DNA of 64,000 nt from Candidatus Saccharimonadota bacterium (GTDB lineage: Bacteria; Patescibacteriota; Saccharimonadia; Saccharimonadales; Saccharimonadaceae), in the NCBI GenBank assembly GCA_009781895.1, contig WQUV01000001.1, positions 62,001 to 126,000 of the forward strand. The letters run 5' to 3'. A program made the translations under genes and the position numbers. The notes below the pieces were generated by a model. It saw nothing but the letters and a program-made list of their open reading frames with translations. It searched no databases and was not told the DNA's origin. Below are positions 1 through 7,474 of this stretch, piece after piece; within the stretch, counting starts at the first letter, position 1; every line of letters begins with the position of its first letter.

Positions 1-5
1 ATCAC

Positions 6-21
6 AGTGCTTTTAGCACTC
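6..21. promoter_or_regulatory. Inverted repeat with CIRCE-like half site
   Basis: AGTGCT-TTT-AGCACT forms a palindrome, and 13-21 reads TTAGCACTC, identical to one half of the HrcA operator CIRCE. A second partial half (GCACTC, 53-58) lies inside the leftward promoter. The halves are not in the classical TTAGCACTC-N9-GAGTGCTAA order, so HrcA binding is only a suggestion. The regulated gene would lie left of the window. Confidence 0.35.
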
Positions 22-37
22 ACTGTATTACACTGCC

Positions 38-65
38 AGTATATCATACTCAGCACTCATGTCAA
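38..65 (-). promoter_or_regulatory. Leftward promoter for a gene outside the window
   Basis: On the minus strand TTGACA (60-65) is followed after 16 bases by TATACT (38-43). The predicted transcript starts near 31 and leaves the window, reading through the inverted repeat at 6-21. Confidence 0.55.
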
Positions 66-112
66 GCGTTTGCTAAAATTTTACATCAAGCCTCCAGCAT
101 CATCCTTAAGTC

Positions 113-141
113 TTGATCTTTTAACATAAGTATGATATAAC
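113..141 (+). promoter_or_regulatory. Promoter of the 193 gene
   Basis: TTGATC (113-118), 17-base spacer, TATAAC (136-141). This gives a leader of about 45 nt with AAGGAGG at 176-182, one of the strongest Shine-Dalgarno sites in the window. Confidence 0.6.
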
Positions 142-192
142 ATGGAGGGTAATATGTAGTACTAATTAAATCTCTAAGGAGGCACTACTATT

Positions 193-699
193 ATGGACCT
201 TGCAACTCAAGGAACTGAAATCCAGGCAATCACCATATCAACCGAACTAAAACCGCCTGCCGACAGCAACGGTAGCTCCAAGGAAGTAATCCTCTGTATC
301 ACCTTCAGCAACACGAGTGGCGAACGCTTCGACTCTATCGCTCTCCACGTCGTCCTACCGCCTCAACTCACACTTATCAGCAAGTCCACCCGCCTCTTCA
401 ACCGCACCAATCCCGACGGCATGCCTCACCTCGATGGCATAACCGAAGACTTCGCAGCCCTCGGTGGTTACGACCCACTCGATGACCAAGATCGTGGCCA
501 AGGCAAAGTCCTATTCTGTATGCGAGTCAATGGTGATGACTTGGTCAACGGCGTAAACACACTTAATGTCACTGCTCAAATCGCTGGATACCGAGATGAC
601 ACAATCGTCACCGACGCATTTAAATCCACCACGCTCGTCCATGTCATCCAATCCAAAGGCCTCTTATCTGCCGAGTATCACATCAACTTCAGCTCCTAA
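193..699 (+). CDS. Hypothetical protein with DUF11-like beta-rich fold
   Basis: A 168-residue protein I do not recognise with certainty. It has no signal peptide and no membrane segment. The pattern of a polar N-terminus, a segment resembling ITFSNTSGE, then alternating hydrophobic strands and a late VNGVNTLNVTAQI stretch, resembles the DUF11/CARDB type of Ig-like domain usually found in surface proteins; here it would be cytosolic or exported by an unknown route. The ATG at 193 is set by AAGGAGG ten bases upstream. The gene is monocistronic, with its own promoter and a terminator at 708-737. It stands just before the T4SS-like operon, but nothing shows that it belongs to it. Confidence 0.7.
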   Translation: MDLATQGTEIQAITISTELKPPADSNGSSKEVILCITFSNTSGERFDSIALHVVLPPQLTLISKSTRLFNRTNPDGMPHLDGITEDFAALGGYDPLDDQDRGQGKVLFCMRVNGDDLVNGVNTLNVTAQIAGYRDDTIVTDAFKSTTLVHVIQSKGLLSAEYHINFSS

Positions 700-707
700 G
701 ACTCCCT

Positions 708-737
708 AAGGCCACTCCAATTAAACGAGATGGCCTT
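708..737 (+). terminator. Rho-independent terminator after the 193 gene
   Basis: AAGGCCA (708-714) pairs with TGGCCTT (731-737); CTC/GAG pairing extends the stem inward, and TCTT follows. Confidence 0.6.
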
Positions 738-790
738 TCTTAAACCTCATTACTTAAACCATACTCACCATCAGCGCTCCTCAATAACGC

Positions 791-819
791 TTGTGTAATC
801 CATAAGAATAATATATAAT
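791..819 (+). promoter_or_regulatory. Promoter of the T4SS-like operon, leaderless
   Basis: TTGTGT (791-796), exactly 17 bases, TATAAT (814-819). The ATG at 826 begins 6 bases after the -10 box, at the expected transcription start, so there is no room for a ribosome binding site. Confidence 0.7.
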
Positions 820-825
820 TTATGC

Positions 826-1458
826 ATGGGCCATTATAAAGTTCCTCAAGATGTTGAGGCGGAGGATAAGCTTCTTGGGCCTTTTTCTTTCCGTCAGTTC
901 TTGTTTCTCATTGTAGCAGCCGCTCTCTTAGCTGCTGCTTTCGGTCTCTGGCGTGTAGGCCATATCGTTCAGCTCTTCGCTATCATTCCTGTCCCGCCAG
1001 CTCTGGTCTTAATTATCCTCGCTCTTCCGCTCCGTAAAGAACAAACCATGACACAGTACCTCGGCTCGGTTCTCCGCTTCCACCTCCAGCCGAAAGAACG
1101 CGTTTGGCAAGCCGATGGTATCCAGCACGATATCGTCATTGAAGCCCCGAAGTCCGCTGACCCACGCAGCCGTATTCGCAACATCGACCGTGGCGAGGCC
1201 GGCAAACGCCTTAGCTTCTTGGCCAATATCGTTGACTCCGAGGGTCGCGCTGTGAAAGAAAGCAACCTCAGTGACAACATCCTCATGGAAAGCGAAACTG
1301 CTCCCGATATGTTCGATAATTACTCCTTTGCGCTCGACTTTGATAAAACTGTCCAGCGTGGTAATATAAACTTAGATATGCAAAATGACGGAGGGATTAT
1401 GACAGCTTCACAGCCAACTAATACAAACGGGGGGACAAATGCAACCCCAGGCCAATAA
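826..1458 (+). CDS. PrgI family membrane protein (VirB3-like T4SS subunit)
   Basis: A 210-residue inner-membrane protein of the PrgI family, the VirB3-equivalent of Gram-positive and CPR type IV secretion systems. The N-terminus carries the family signature YKVPQDVEAEDK followed by GPFSFRQF. Two membrane helices follow (about 24-42 and 47-68) and then a basic segment. The last 120 residues are hydrophilic and end in a Ser/Thr/Asn/Gly-rich tail not typical of the core family. It is the first gene of the operon and overlaps the next gene by 20 bases, so the two are probably translationally coupled. The start is leaderless. Its link to the VirB4-like ATPase is established for the family; what it secretes is unknown. 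Confidence 0.8.
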   Translation: MGHYKVPQDVEAEDKLLGPFSFRQFLFLIVAAALLAAAFGLWRVGHIVQLFAIIPVPPALVLIILALPLRKEQTMTQYLGSVLRFHLQPKERVWQADGIQHDIVIEAPKSADPRSRIRNIDRGEAGKRLSFLANIVDSEGRAVKESNLSDNILMESETAPDMFDNYSFALDFDKTVQRGNINLDMQNDGGIMTASQPTNTNGGTNATPGQ

Positions 1459-2365
1459 TGCACCAGCTGGCGCTCCACCGAGCGTCCCACAGAATACTGG
1501 CTCCGTACCACCACCAACTGCTGCCGCAGTTTCCGCCAGCGCTGCTCGCGCCGCTGCTCCAAATGCCCAACAAATCGCCGCTCAGCAAAGTGCTGGTGGC
1601 GTCCCCATGGGTCACCCCACTGGTGCCAATGTCACTACTACTAATGTCCCAATCAAAGCACCACGCGCAAATACCGCTCAAAAATCACTTTTGATCTCCG
1701 AAATCCGCGACGGTCTCGTCATCATGAAAGACGGTACATTCCGCGCCGTAATCGCCGCGCAAAGCATCAACTTCGACCTCATGAGCCCAAACGAGCAAGA
1801 CAGCGTCGAGTACGCCTATCAGAGCTTCTTAAACTCGCTTTCTTTCGACATTCAGATTTCTATCCGCAGCCAAAAGATCGACATCGGCCCCTACCTCGAA
1901 AAACTCGCTAAGATACGTCGCGAACAAGACAATATGCTTCTAAACGTCCTAATGGACGACTATATGATATTCATTGACGCTCTCGCCAAGGAAGCCAACA
2001 TCATGGACAAAAGCTTCTTTATCTGCTTCTCTTACGGCGCCGAAGACCGCATGAAACAGCTCGGTGTCGACGCCAAGAAGGGCCTTGCTGCCCTCACCAA
2101 CCCTAATCCACAAGCTGTCAAGATTGGTCGTCCAGAGTTCGAGTCCGCCAAGACAGAAATGGCCCGTCGCTCTGCCTCCATCATTGATGGTCTCCGCGCT
2201 GTCGGTGTCCCTGCTGTCCGTCTCGATACGCGAGCCCTTGCTATGCTCTACTACAACTTCAACAACCCAGACACTGCCGTCAACCAGCCGCTCGTCGACT
2301 GGCAACGCTACACACATCTATACACAACTAAAGGTCAACGAGGACCTGAAGGTGAGGAGGCTTAA
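1439..2365 (+). CDS. TraC-like domain protein of the T4SS operon
   Basis: A 308-residue soluble protein. Residues 1-75 are a low-complexity Ala/Pro/Gln linker. From about residue 80 a folded domain (KSLLISEIRDGLVIMKDG onward) matches the TraC-like domain seen between PrgI and VirB4 in CPR genomes; it resembles the N-terminal part of VirB4 ATPases but has no P-loop. It may act as a partner or detached N-terminal module of the following ATPase, which starts 3 bases downstream. The ATG at 1439 lies inside the end of prgI, with a G-rich stretch (ACGGGGGG) upstream. Family membership is recognised from pattern only; its role in the complex is inferred from position. Confidence 0.65.
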   Translation: MQPQANNAPAGAPPSVPQNTGSVPPPTAAAVSASAARAAAPNAQQIAAQQSAGGVPMGHPTGANVTTTNVPIKAPRANTAQKSLLISEIRDGLVIMKDGTFRAVIAAQSINFDLMSPNEQDSVEYAYQSFLNSLSFDIQISIRSQKIDIGPYLEKLAKIRREQDNMLLNVLMDDYMIFIDALAKEANIMDKSFFICFSYGAEDRMKQLGVDAKKGLAALTNPNPQAVKIGRPEFESAKTEMARRSASIIDGLRAVGVPAVRLDTRALAMLYYNFNNPDTAVNQPLVDWQRYTHLYTTKGQRGPEGEEA

Positions 2366-2368
2366 ATT

Positions 2369-4171
2369 ATGGCTAAAAAACTAACCGCGGCACAAATCGC
2401 CGCTCAGCAACGTTTCATCGAAGACGCCGAGACCGAACACGCGTTTAATACTGGTATCACCACTCTCCGCGACCTTATTTCACCATCCAGCTACGAGATT
2501 AAATCCAGCTACTTCCAGCTCGGCACCAAATTCGGCCGCACCATCTTTGTTTACGCCTACCCTCGCATGCTTCATACGGGATGGCTCAGCCCCATCATCA
2601 ACCTCGATGAAGTCCTTGACGTCTCGATGTTCATCTACCCTATCGATACTGCGATTATCATGAAGAACCTCCGCAAAAAGGTCACCCAGCTCGAAGCCTC
2701 TATGACTGTCAACAGCGAAAAAGGCAAAGTTCGCGACCCAGAGCTCGAAGCCGCAACCGCCGACGCCGAAGAGCTCCGCGACAAACTCCAAATCGGCGCC
2801 GAAAAATTCTTCCGCTTTGGCCTTTACGTCACTATCTGGGGCAACACCCTCGAAGAGCTCGGCGAAAGCCAAAACCGCGTCGAGACCATCCTTGGCCAGC
2901 AAATGATCATGACCAAAGTCGCAACCTCCCAGCAGGAACCAGCCCTAAACTCCATCATGCCGCAAGCCACCGACCAGCTCCAGATTCGCCGCAACATGGA
3001 CACCGGCGCTATTTCGACCTCGTTCCCATTCACCAGCGCTGACCTTACTCAAGACACTGGCGTCCTCTACGGCGTCAATATGCACAACAACGGTCTTGTC
3101 ATCTTCGATCGCTACTCGCTCGAGAACGCCAATATGACCGTCTTCGCAAAATCGGGTGCTGGTAAGTCCTTCGCGGTTAAGCTCGAAGCTCTCCGCTCTA
3201 TGATGGTCGGCACCGAAATCATCATTATCGACCCAGAAAACGAGTACCAGAAAATGTGCGATGCCGTCGGCGGCTCATACATTCGTCTATCCCTTAACTC
3301 TGACGTCCGAATCAACCCATTTGATCTACCGAAAAACGTCGGAGCCGAAGACGCTGGTGACTCTCTCCGCTCTAACCTCGTCACACTTCACGGCCTCTTC
3401 CGCCTCATGCTCGGACAACAAACCGTCCAAGCCAATGGCGCAAGTACTACATTCCTAACACCAGTCGAAGAAGCCGATCTCGACCAAGCCCTCATCGACA
3501 CCTACGCTCGCGCTGGCATCACAGCTGACCCGCTCTCCCACAATAACCAACCACCAACTATCGCCAACCTGTACGACACCCTCCTCCATATGGGTAGCAC
3601 CGGTCCCGAGCTCGCGCAGCGCCTCCGCAAATTCACTTCTGGTACCTTCGCTGGCATCTTCTCGCAACAATCCAACGTCGACATCAGCAACCAAATGGTC
3701 GTCTTCAATATTCGCGACCTCGAGGACGAACTACGTCCAATCGCCATGTATATCGTCCTTTCTCACGTCTGGAATGTCGTCCGCGCCGACCGCCGTCGTC
3801 GCATGCTAATCGTCGACGAAGCCTGGCAGCTGATGAAATACGAAGATAGCGCAAACTTCCTCTTCTCTCTCGCCAAGCGTGCTCGTAAGTACCTCCTCGG
3901 CCTTACAACCATCACTCAAGATGTCGAGGACTTCATGTCTAGCCGCATGGGCCGCGCTATTGTCGCAAACGCCAGCATGCAGCTCCTCTTGAAGCAATCT
4001 CCAGCCGCCGTTGACGTTCTCGCCGATGTCTTTAAGCTAACCGAAGAAGAACGCAAACGACTCGGCAGCTTCCCAGTCGGTCAAGGTCTCTTCTTTGCAG
4101 GTCCGTCCCACGCTCACGTTCAGATTATCGCATCACATACGGAGGAAGCGCTGGTCACCACCAGTCGCTAA
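2369..4171 (+). CDS. virB4: VirB4/TraC-type conjugation ATPase
   Basis: A 600-residue cytoplasmic ATPase that powers T4SS assembly and transport. The Walker A motif KSGAGKSF is at 261-268. Walker B is MLIVDEAWQLM at about 479-489. A FAGPSHAHVQIIAS stretch near the C-terminus is typical of the family. The N-terminal 230 residues form the VirB4 N-domain, broken by a charged helical stretch (about 100-140). The length is shorter than proteobacterial VirB4 (about 790) but normal for CPR and Gram-positive relatives. ATG at 2369 follows GGTGAGGAGG, partly inside the preceding gene. It sits between the TraC-like gene and a GspE/PilB-type ATPase, so two different secretion ATPases share one transcript. 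Confidence 0.88.
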   Translation: MAKKLTAAQIAAQQRFIEDAETEHAFNTGITTLRDLISPSSYEIKSSYFQLGTKFGRTIFVYAYPRMLHTGWLSPIINLDEVLDVSMFIYPIDTAIIMKNLRKKVTQLEASMTVNSEKGKVRDPELEAATADAEELRDKLQIGAEKFFRFGLYVTIWGNTLEELGESQNRVETILGQQMIMTKVATSQQEPALNSIMPQATDQLQIRRNMDTGAISTSFPFTSADLTQDTGVLYGVNMHNNGLVIFDRYSLENANMTVFAKSGAGKSFAVKLEALRSMMVGTEIIIIDPENEYQKMCDAVGGSYIRLSLNSDVRINPFDLPKNVGAEDAGDSLRSNLVTLHGLFRLMLGQQTVQANGASTTFLTPVEEADLDQALIDTYARAGITADPLSHNNQPPTIANLYDTLLHMGSTGPELAQRLRKFTSGTFAGIFSQQSNVDISNQMVVFNIRDLEDELRPIAMYIVLSHVWNVVRADRRRRMLIVDEAWQLMKYEDSANFLFSLAKRARKYLLGLTTITQDVEDFMSSRMGRAIVANASMQLLLKQSPAAVDVLADVFKLTEEERKRLGSFPVGQGLFFAGPSHAHVQIIASHTEEALVTTSR

Positions 4172-4193
4172 GCATAGAATGGTGGGGCTCTAA

Positions 4194-5870
4194 GTGTCTA
4201 AAATTGATGACGGCGTAGCCAAACGACAAGCTGAAGACGAGCGACGCAAACAAGATTCGCGTCGCGACAACGAAGAGAAGTCAACTGCTAGACGTGCTGC
4301 TATTCTCGGCCTCCCCTATGTCGATACTCGATCTTTTGAAAACGATACGCCTCTAGTCGAAAATGTCGACGACATGATGGCTATCGAGGACATGCACAAA
4401 AACCTCGCCGTTCCTTTCAAGCGCGGTGGCGGCGAGCAGCCTTTCCGCTTCTTCGTCACATCTGCTACTCCTCGTAGCGTCATACTTAACCTCGGGCAAA
4501 AATACAAAGATTTGGGCGAGCACGTCGAATTCGCCCTCATATCCGAATCTGCTTATCGCGTCTGGATGCTCCGTTACGATCCACCCGAAGAAATCATCTA
4601 CGACGACATCAAGATCGCCAACACTGGCGACAGCGAAACCCTCAATCAAGTCAGCCAGACCCTCAATACCGTAGCGGTCGACCGCGTCTTTGACTTCCTC
4701 ATCGAGCAAGCCGACATGCTCGGCGCTTCCGACATCCACATCGAGAACCTCCGCGACGCCATCCGTGTCCGTCTCCGTGTCGACGGCATGCTACACGTTA
4801 TTGCCGAACTCCAACGCGATCGCTATCGCATCCTCCTCGGAGAACTATCAAGTCGCGCCAATCTCTCTCTTGCCGCTGCTAAGCCACAATCGGGCCACAT
4901 CCATAAAGACATCATTACTGACGGTCATAAGCACACCCTTAATATCCGTATAGAAACCGTCCCCACACTCTTCGGTCAGGATGCCGTAATGCGACTCTTT
5001 AACTTCAATGAGAGCCTGCTTAACCTCGACCTCCTCGGTATCACCAAGCGCGAACGAGACATTCTTACCGAGGTCATCAAGCACCCGCGCGGCCTCGTCA
5101 TGATGGTTGGTCCGACTGGCTCTGGTAAGTCAACCACTCTTTACTCGATTCTTAACGCCCTAAACACCAACGACCGCAAGATCATCACCCTAGAGGATCC
5201 TATCGAGTACTCTATCGGCGGCATCTCGCAAGTCCCCATCAAAACTACTGACGGCGCCCAGTTCGCCGACGCTCTCCGCTCCGTTCTTCGTCTCGACCCT
5301 GACGTCGTGATGGTTGGTGAGATCCGCGACTCCGACACAGCTCGCACCGCCATTCAAGCCTCAATTACCGGCCACTTAGTTCTTTCGTCTTTCCACGCCA
5401 ACTCTGCCTCAGCCGCTTTTGCCCGCATGATTGATCTCATCGGTCAAAACCCTATCTTTGCCTCCTCTGTCCGTATGGTTATCGCTCAACGACTTGTTCG
5501 CCGCCTTACAGACCACAAAACGCCGCGACCAGCCACCGAAGCCGAGAAGAAATACATCACTAATCTCTTTAAAAACACGACTCCCACCGCTCTCGAGTCC
5601 TATAGTGTCGACTTCAATAACATCACTCTTTACGATCCAGTTGTCAGCGACGATGCGCCGTTTGGCTTTGCGGGTCGCCTCTGTATCATGGAGCAGCTAA
5701 TCGTCGACGAAGAGATTCAGAAGTTCCTCCGTGGCGATGTCACTGAAGTTAATGCCGAAGCCATCGAAAAAGCCGCGAGAGAAGACCATATGCTCACTCT
5801 CGAACAAAAAGGCGTCCTTGCCGCCCTTGCTGGGCACACCACACTCAGCGAAATCGCCCGTGTGATCTAG
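4194..5870 (+). CDS. pilB: GspE/PilB family type II/IV secretion ATPase
   Basis: A 558-residue hexameric secretion ATPase of the type that polymerises type IV pilins. The N-terminus is charged and coiled, then a GspE N-domain (AAILGLPYVDTRSF, about 35-48). The core shows Walker A GPTGSGKS at 306-313, an Asp box around LEDPIEYS, Walker B VVMVGEIRD at 371-379 and the His box ITGHLVLSSFHAN at 391-403. The tetracysteine zinc loop of many GspE/PilB proteins is absent; after IAQRLVRRL there is a Lys/Pro-rich stretch instead. The GTG start at 4194 follows GGTGGGG. It is the only PilB-like gene in the window, while pilT, pilC and a pilin lie at 22-25 kb, so it could serve the pilus from within the T4SS operon. 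Confidence 0.85.
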   Translation: MSKIDDGVAKRQAEDERRKQDSRRDNEEKSTARRAAILGLPYVDTRSFENDTPLVENVDDMMAIEDMHKNLAVPFKRGGGEQPFRFFVTSATPRSVILNLGQKYKDLGEHVEFALISESAYRVWMLRYDPPEEIIYDDIKIANTGDSETLNQVSQTLNTVAVDRVFDFLIEQADMLGASDIHIENLRDAIRVRLRVDGMLHVIAELQRDRYRILLGELSSRANLSLAAAKPQSGHIHKDIITDGHKHTLNIRIETVPTLFGQDAVMRLFNFNESLLNLDLLGITKRERDILTEVIKHPRGLVMMVGPTGSGKSTTLYSILNALNTNDRKIITLEDPIEYSIGGISQVPIKTTDGAQFADALRSVLRLDPDVVMVGEIRDSDTARTAIQASITGHLVLSSFHANSASAAFARMIDLIGQNPIFASSVRMVIAQRLVRRLTDHKTPRPATEAEKKYITNLFKNTTPTALESYSVDFNNITLYDPVVSDDAPFGFAGRLCIMEQLIVDEEIQKFLRGDVTEVNAEAIEKAAREDHMLTLEQKGVLAALAGHTTLSEIARVI

Positions 5871-5889
5871 CTTTCAGTCTCGTCTAAGC

Positions 5890-5918
5890 TTGCAATTCAT
5901 ATGCTTATTATATATACT
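5890..5918 (+). promoter_or_regulatory. Promoter of the sugar transferase-tilS operon, leaderless
   Basis: TTGCAA (5890-5895), 17 bases, TATACT (5913-5918). The GTG start at 5927 is 8 bases after the -10 box, so transcription and translation should begin at nearly the same base. Confidence 0.65.
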
Positions 5919-5926
5919 AGAAGTTA

Positions 5927-6556
5927 GTGAAAAGGATCAGATACTACCAAATTAAGCGTGCTGGAGATTTCGTCCTCGCGCTAATCGGTTTAGCGGTGCT
6001 GGCAGCGCCGTTCTTTTTGGTCGCCCTAATTATCAAACTCGAAACCGATGGTCCAGCTATTCGCCGCGACAAACGCGTCGGCAAAAACGGCAAGAACTTC
6101 GTCATGTACAAGTTCCGTACCATGACTATGAACGCCCCGCAAAAAGCCACCGCTGATATCGACCACTCGCGATACGTCACCCGCTTTGGCGCTATCCTCC
6201 GCAAGTCTTCCTTCGACGAGCTTCCGCAACTTGTTAACGTCCTTCGTGGCGAAATGGCCCTCATCGGCCCACGCCCCGTCCTAGCGCTAGAAAAAACCAC
6301 CAATTCTCTCCGCCAAAAACACGGAGTCTTTGCTCTCCGCCCCGGTATCACTGGCTGGGCCCAAGTCAACGGCCGTGACACTGTCGGCGAAATCGAAAAA
6401 GTCGACTACGACCGCCATTATCTCGACAACCTCTCGCTCAAGATGGATTGCTTCTGCCTTCTCCGCACCTTTGGTGTGGTTTTGATTGGCGATGGCATTG
6501 TCGAGAACACCAAAGAATCCATCAAGGCTACCGTCAAGATTAATGTCAAGAAATAA
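5927..6556 (+). CDS. Sugar-phosphate transferase (WcaJ/PglC type)
   Basis: A 209-residue bacterial sugar transferase that moves a sugar 1-phosphate from a nucleotide sugar to undecaprenyl phosphate, the first membrane step in making a surface glycan. One hydrophobic segment near the N-terminus (12-37) should be the re-entrant membrane helix of the short PglC-like form. Family motifs are YKFRTM (61-66), SFDELPQ (95-101) and ALIGPRPV (111-118). The sugar cannot be read from the sequence. The start is a leaderless GTG. The gene overlaps tilS by 14 bases although the products are unrelated. The Stealth transferase at 49.4 kb may act in the same glycan pathway, which is inference. Confidence 0.88.
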   Translation: MKRIRYYQIKRAGDFVLALIGLAVLAAPFFLVALIIKLETDGPAIRRDKRVGKNGKNFVMYKFRTMTMNAPQKATADIDHSRYVTRFGAILRKSSFDELPQLVNVLRGEMALIGPRPVLALEKTTNSLRQKHGVFALRPGITGWAQVNGRDTVGEIEKVDYDRHYLDNLSLKMDCFCLLRTFGVVLIGDGIVENTKESIKATVKINVKK

Positions 6557-7418
6557 TAAACCAACCCTCCTAGCAGTTAGTGGGGGCGTGGACAGCATGC
6601 TAATGGCATGCGTTTTTACTTCTAGTAATACGCCAGCTAAGATCGCCCACTTCAACCACCACCTCCGCCCCGACAGCAACCTCGACGAAGCCCTCGTCCG
6701 TGACTTTTCCATCGCCAATAATATCGATCTCGTAGTCGGACACGGAGAGGACCTCAGCGGATCCGAAGAAGACGCCAGAAGAGCCCGCCATGCGTTCTTT
6801 GCAGGAGTGATAGCCGAGTCTGAGGCAGCCAAAGCTACTCCTGCCGAAGAAGCGACTTACTCGCTTGCTGTGGCCACAGGGCATCATCTCGATGATCTCG
6901 TCGAGTCGGTCGCCATCAATCTCCATCGCGGTACAGGCTGGCGCGGCCTTGCCGTCCTAAATCGCGACAACTATATTCGCCCACTCCTCGAGCTCGAAAA
7001 GTCTGAAGTCATCAGCCTCACTAAAGAACTAGGTGTCAAATGGCGCGAAGACTCCACCAATCAATCATCAGATTATCTCCGCAACCGCCTCCGTCAAAAA
7101 ACCGCCAGCCTATCCTTTGATACTAAGTGGCACCTCCTGAAGCTTCGACACCGCCAAGTATCGCTACTTCATGAAATCACTCAGATCATCAATCAGCTCA
7201 ACCTCGATTTAAGCAATCGTCACCTCTATAAATCACTCGATGATGATGTCGCTCTCGAACTCCTCCGCCACCACCACCAAGTATCACTGCTTCGTACCAC
7301 TCGCCCCGAACTCACTCGCCTCCTCGCTGCCATCCGCACCTACCAGCCCCAGAAGAAACACCAACTTTCAAACAACCACTTTATCCTCATTCGCAAAGAT
7401 GACTTCATCAAGATATAG
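6543..7418 (+). CDS. tilS: tRNA(Ile)-lysidine synthetase
   Basis: A 291-residue TilS that converts C34 of the CAU-anticodon tRNA-Ile to lysidine so that AUA codons are read as Ile. The PP-loop SGGVDS is at residues 13-18 and HFNHHLRPDSN follows at about 38-48; a later HHLDDLVES segment is also typical. The protein is short against the usual 400 or more residues: the C-terminal domains are reduced to about 90 residues with a His-rich stretch. ATG at 6543 lies within the end of the sugar transferase gene; no good start occurs nearer the PP-loop. Confidence 0.88.
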   Translation: MSRNNKPTLLAVSGGVDSMLMACVFTSSNTPAKIAHFNHHLRPDSNLDEALVRDFSIANNIDLVVGHGEDLSGSEEDARRARHAFFAGVIAESEAAKATPAEEATYSLAVATGHHLDDLVESVAINLHRGTGWRGLAVLNRDNYIRPLLELEKSEVISLTKELGVKWREDSTNQSSDYLRNRLRQKTASLSFDTKWHLLKLRHRQVSLLHEITQIINQLNLDLSNRHLYKSLDDDVALELLRHHHQVSLLRTTRPELTRLLAAIRTYQPQKKHQLSNNHFILIRKDDFIKI

Positions 7419-7474
7419 TTCTTTGCGAGACCCTCAAACACAAGAAGCCCCTTGTACATACTAAGTTTAGGACG

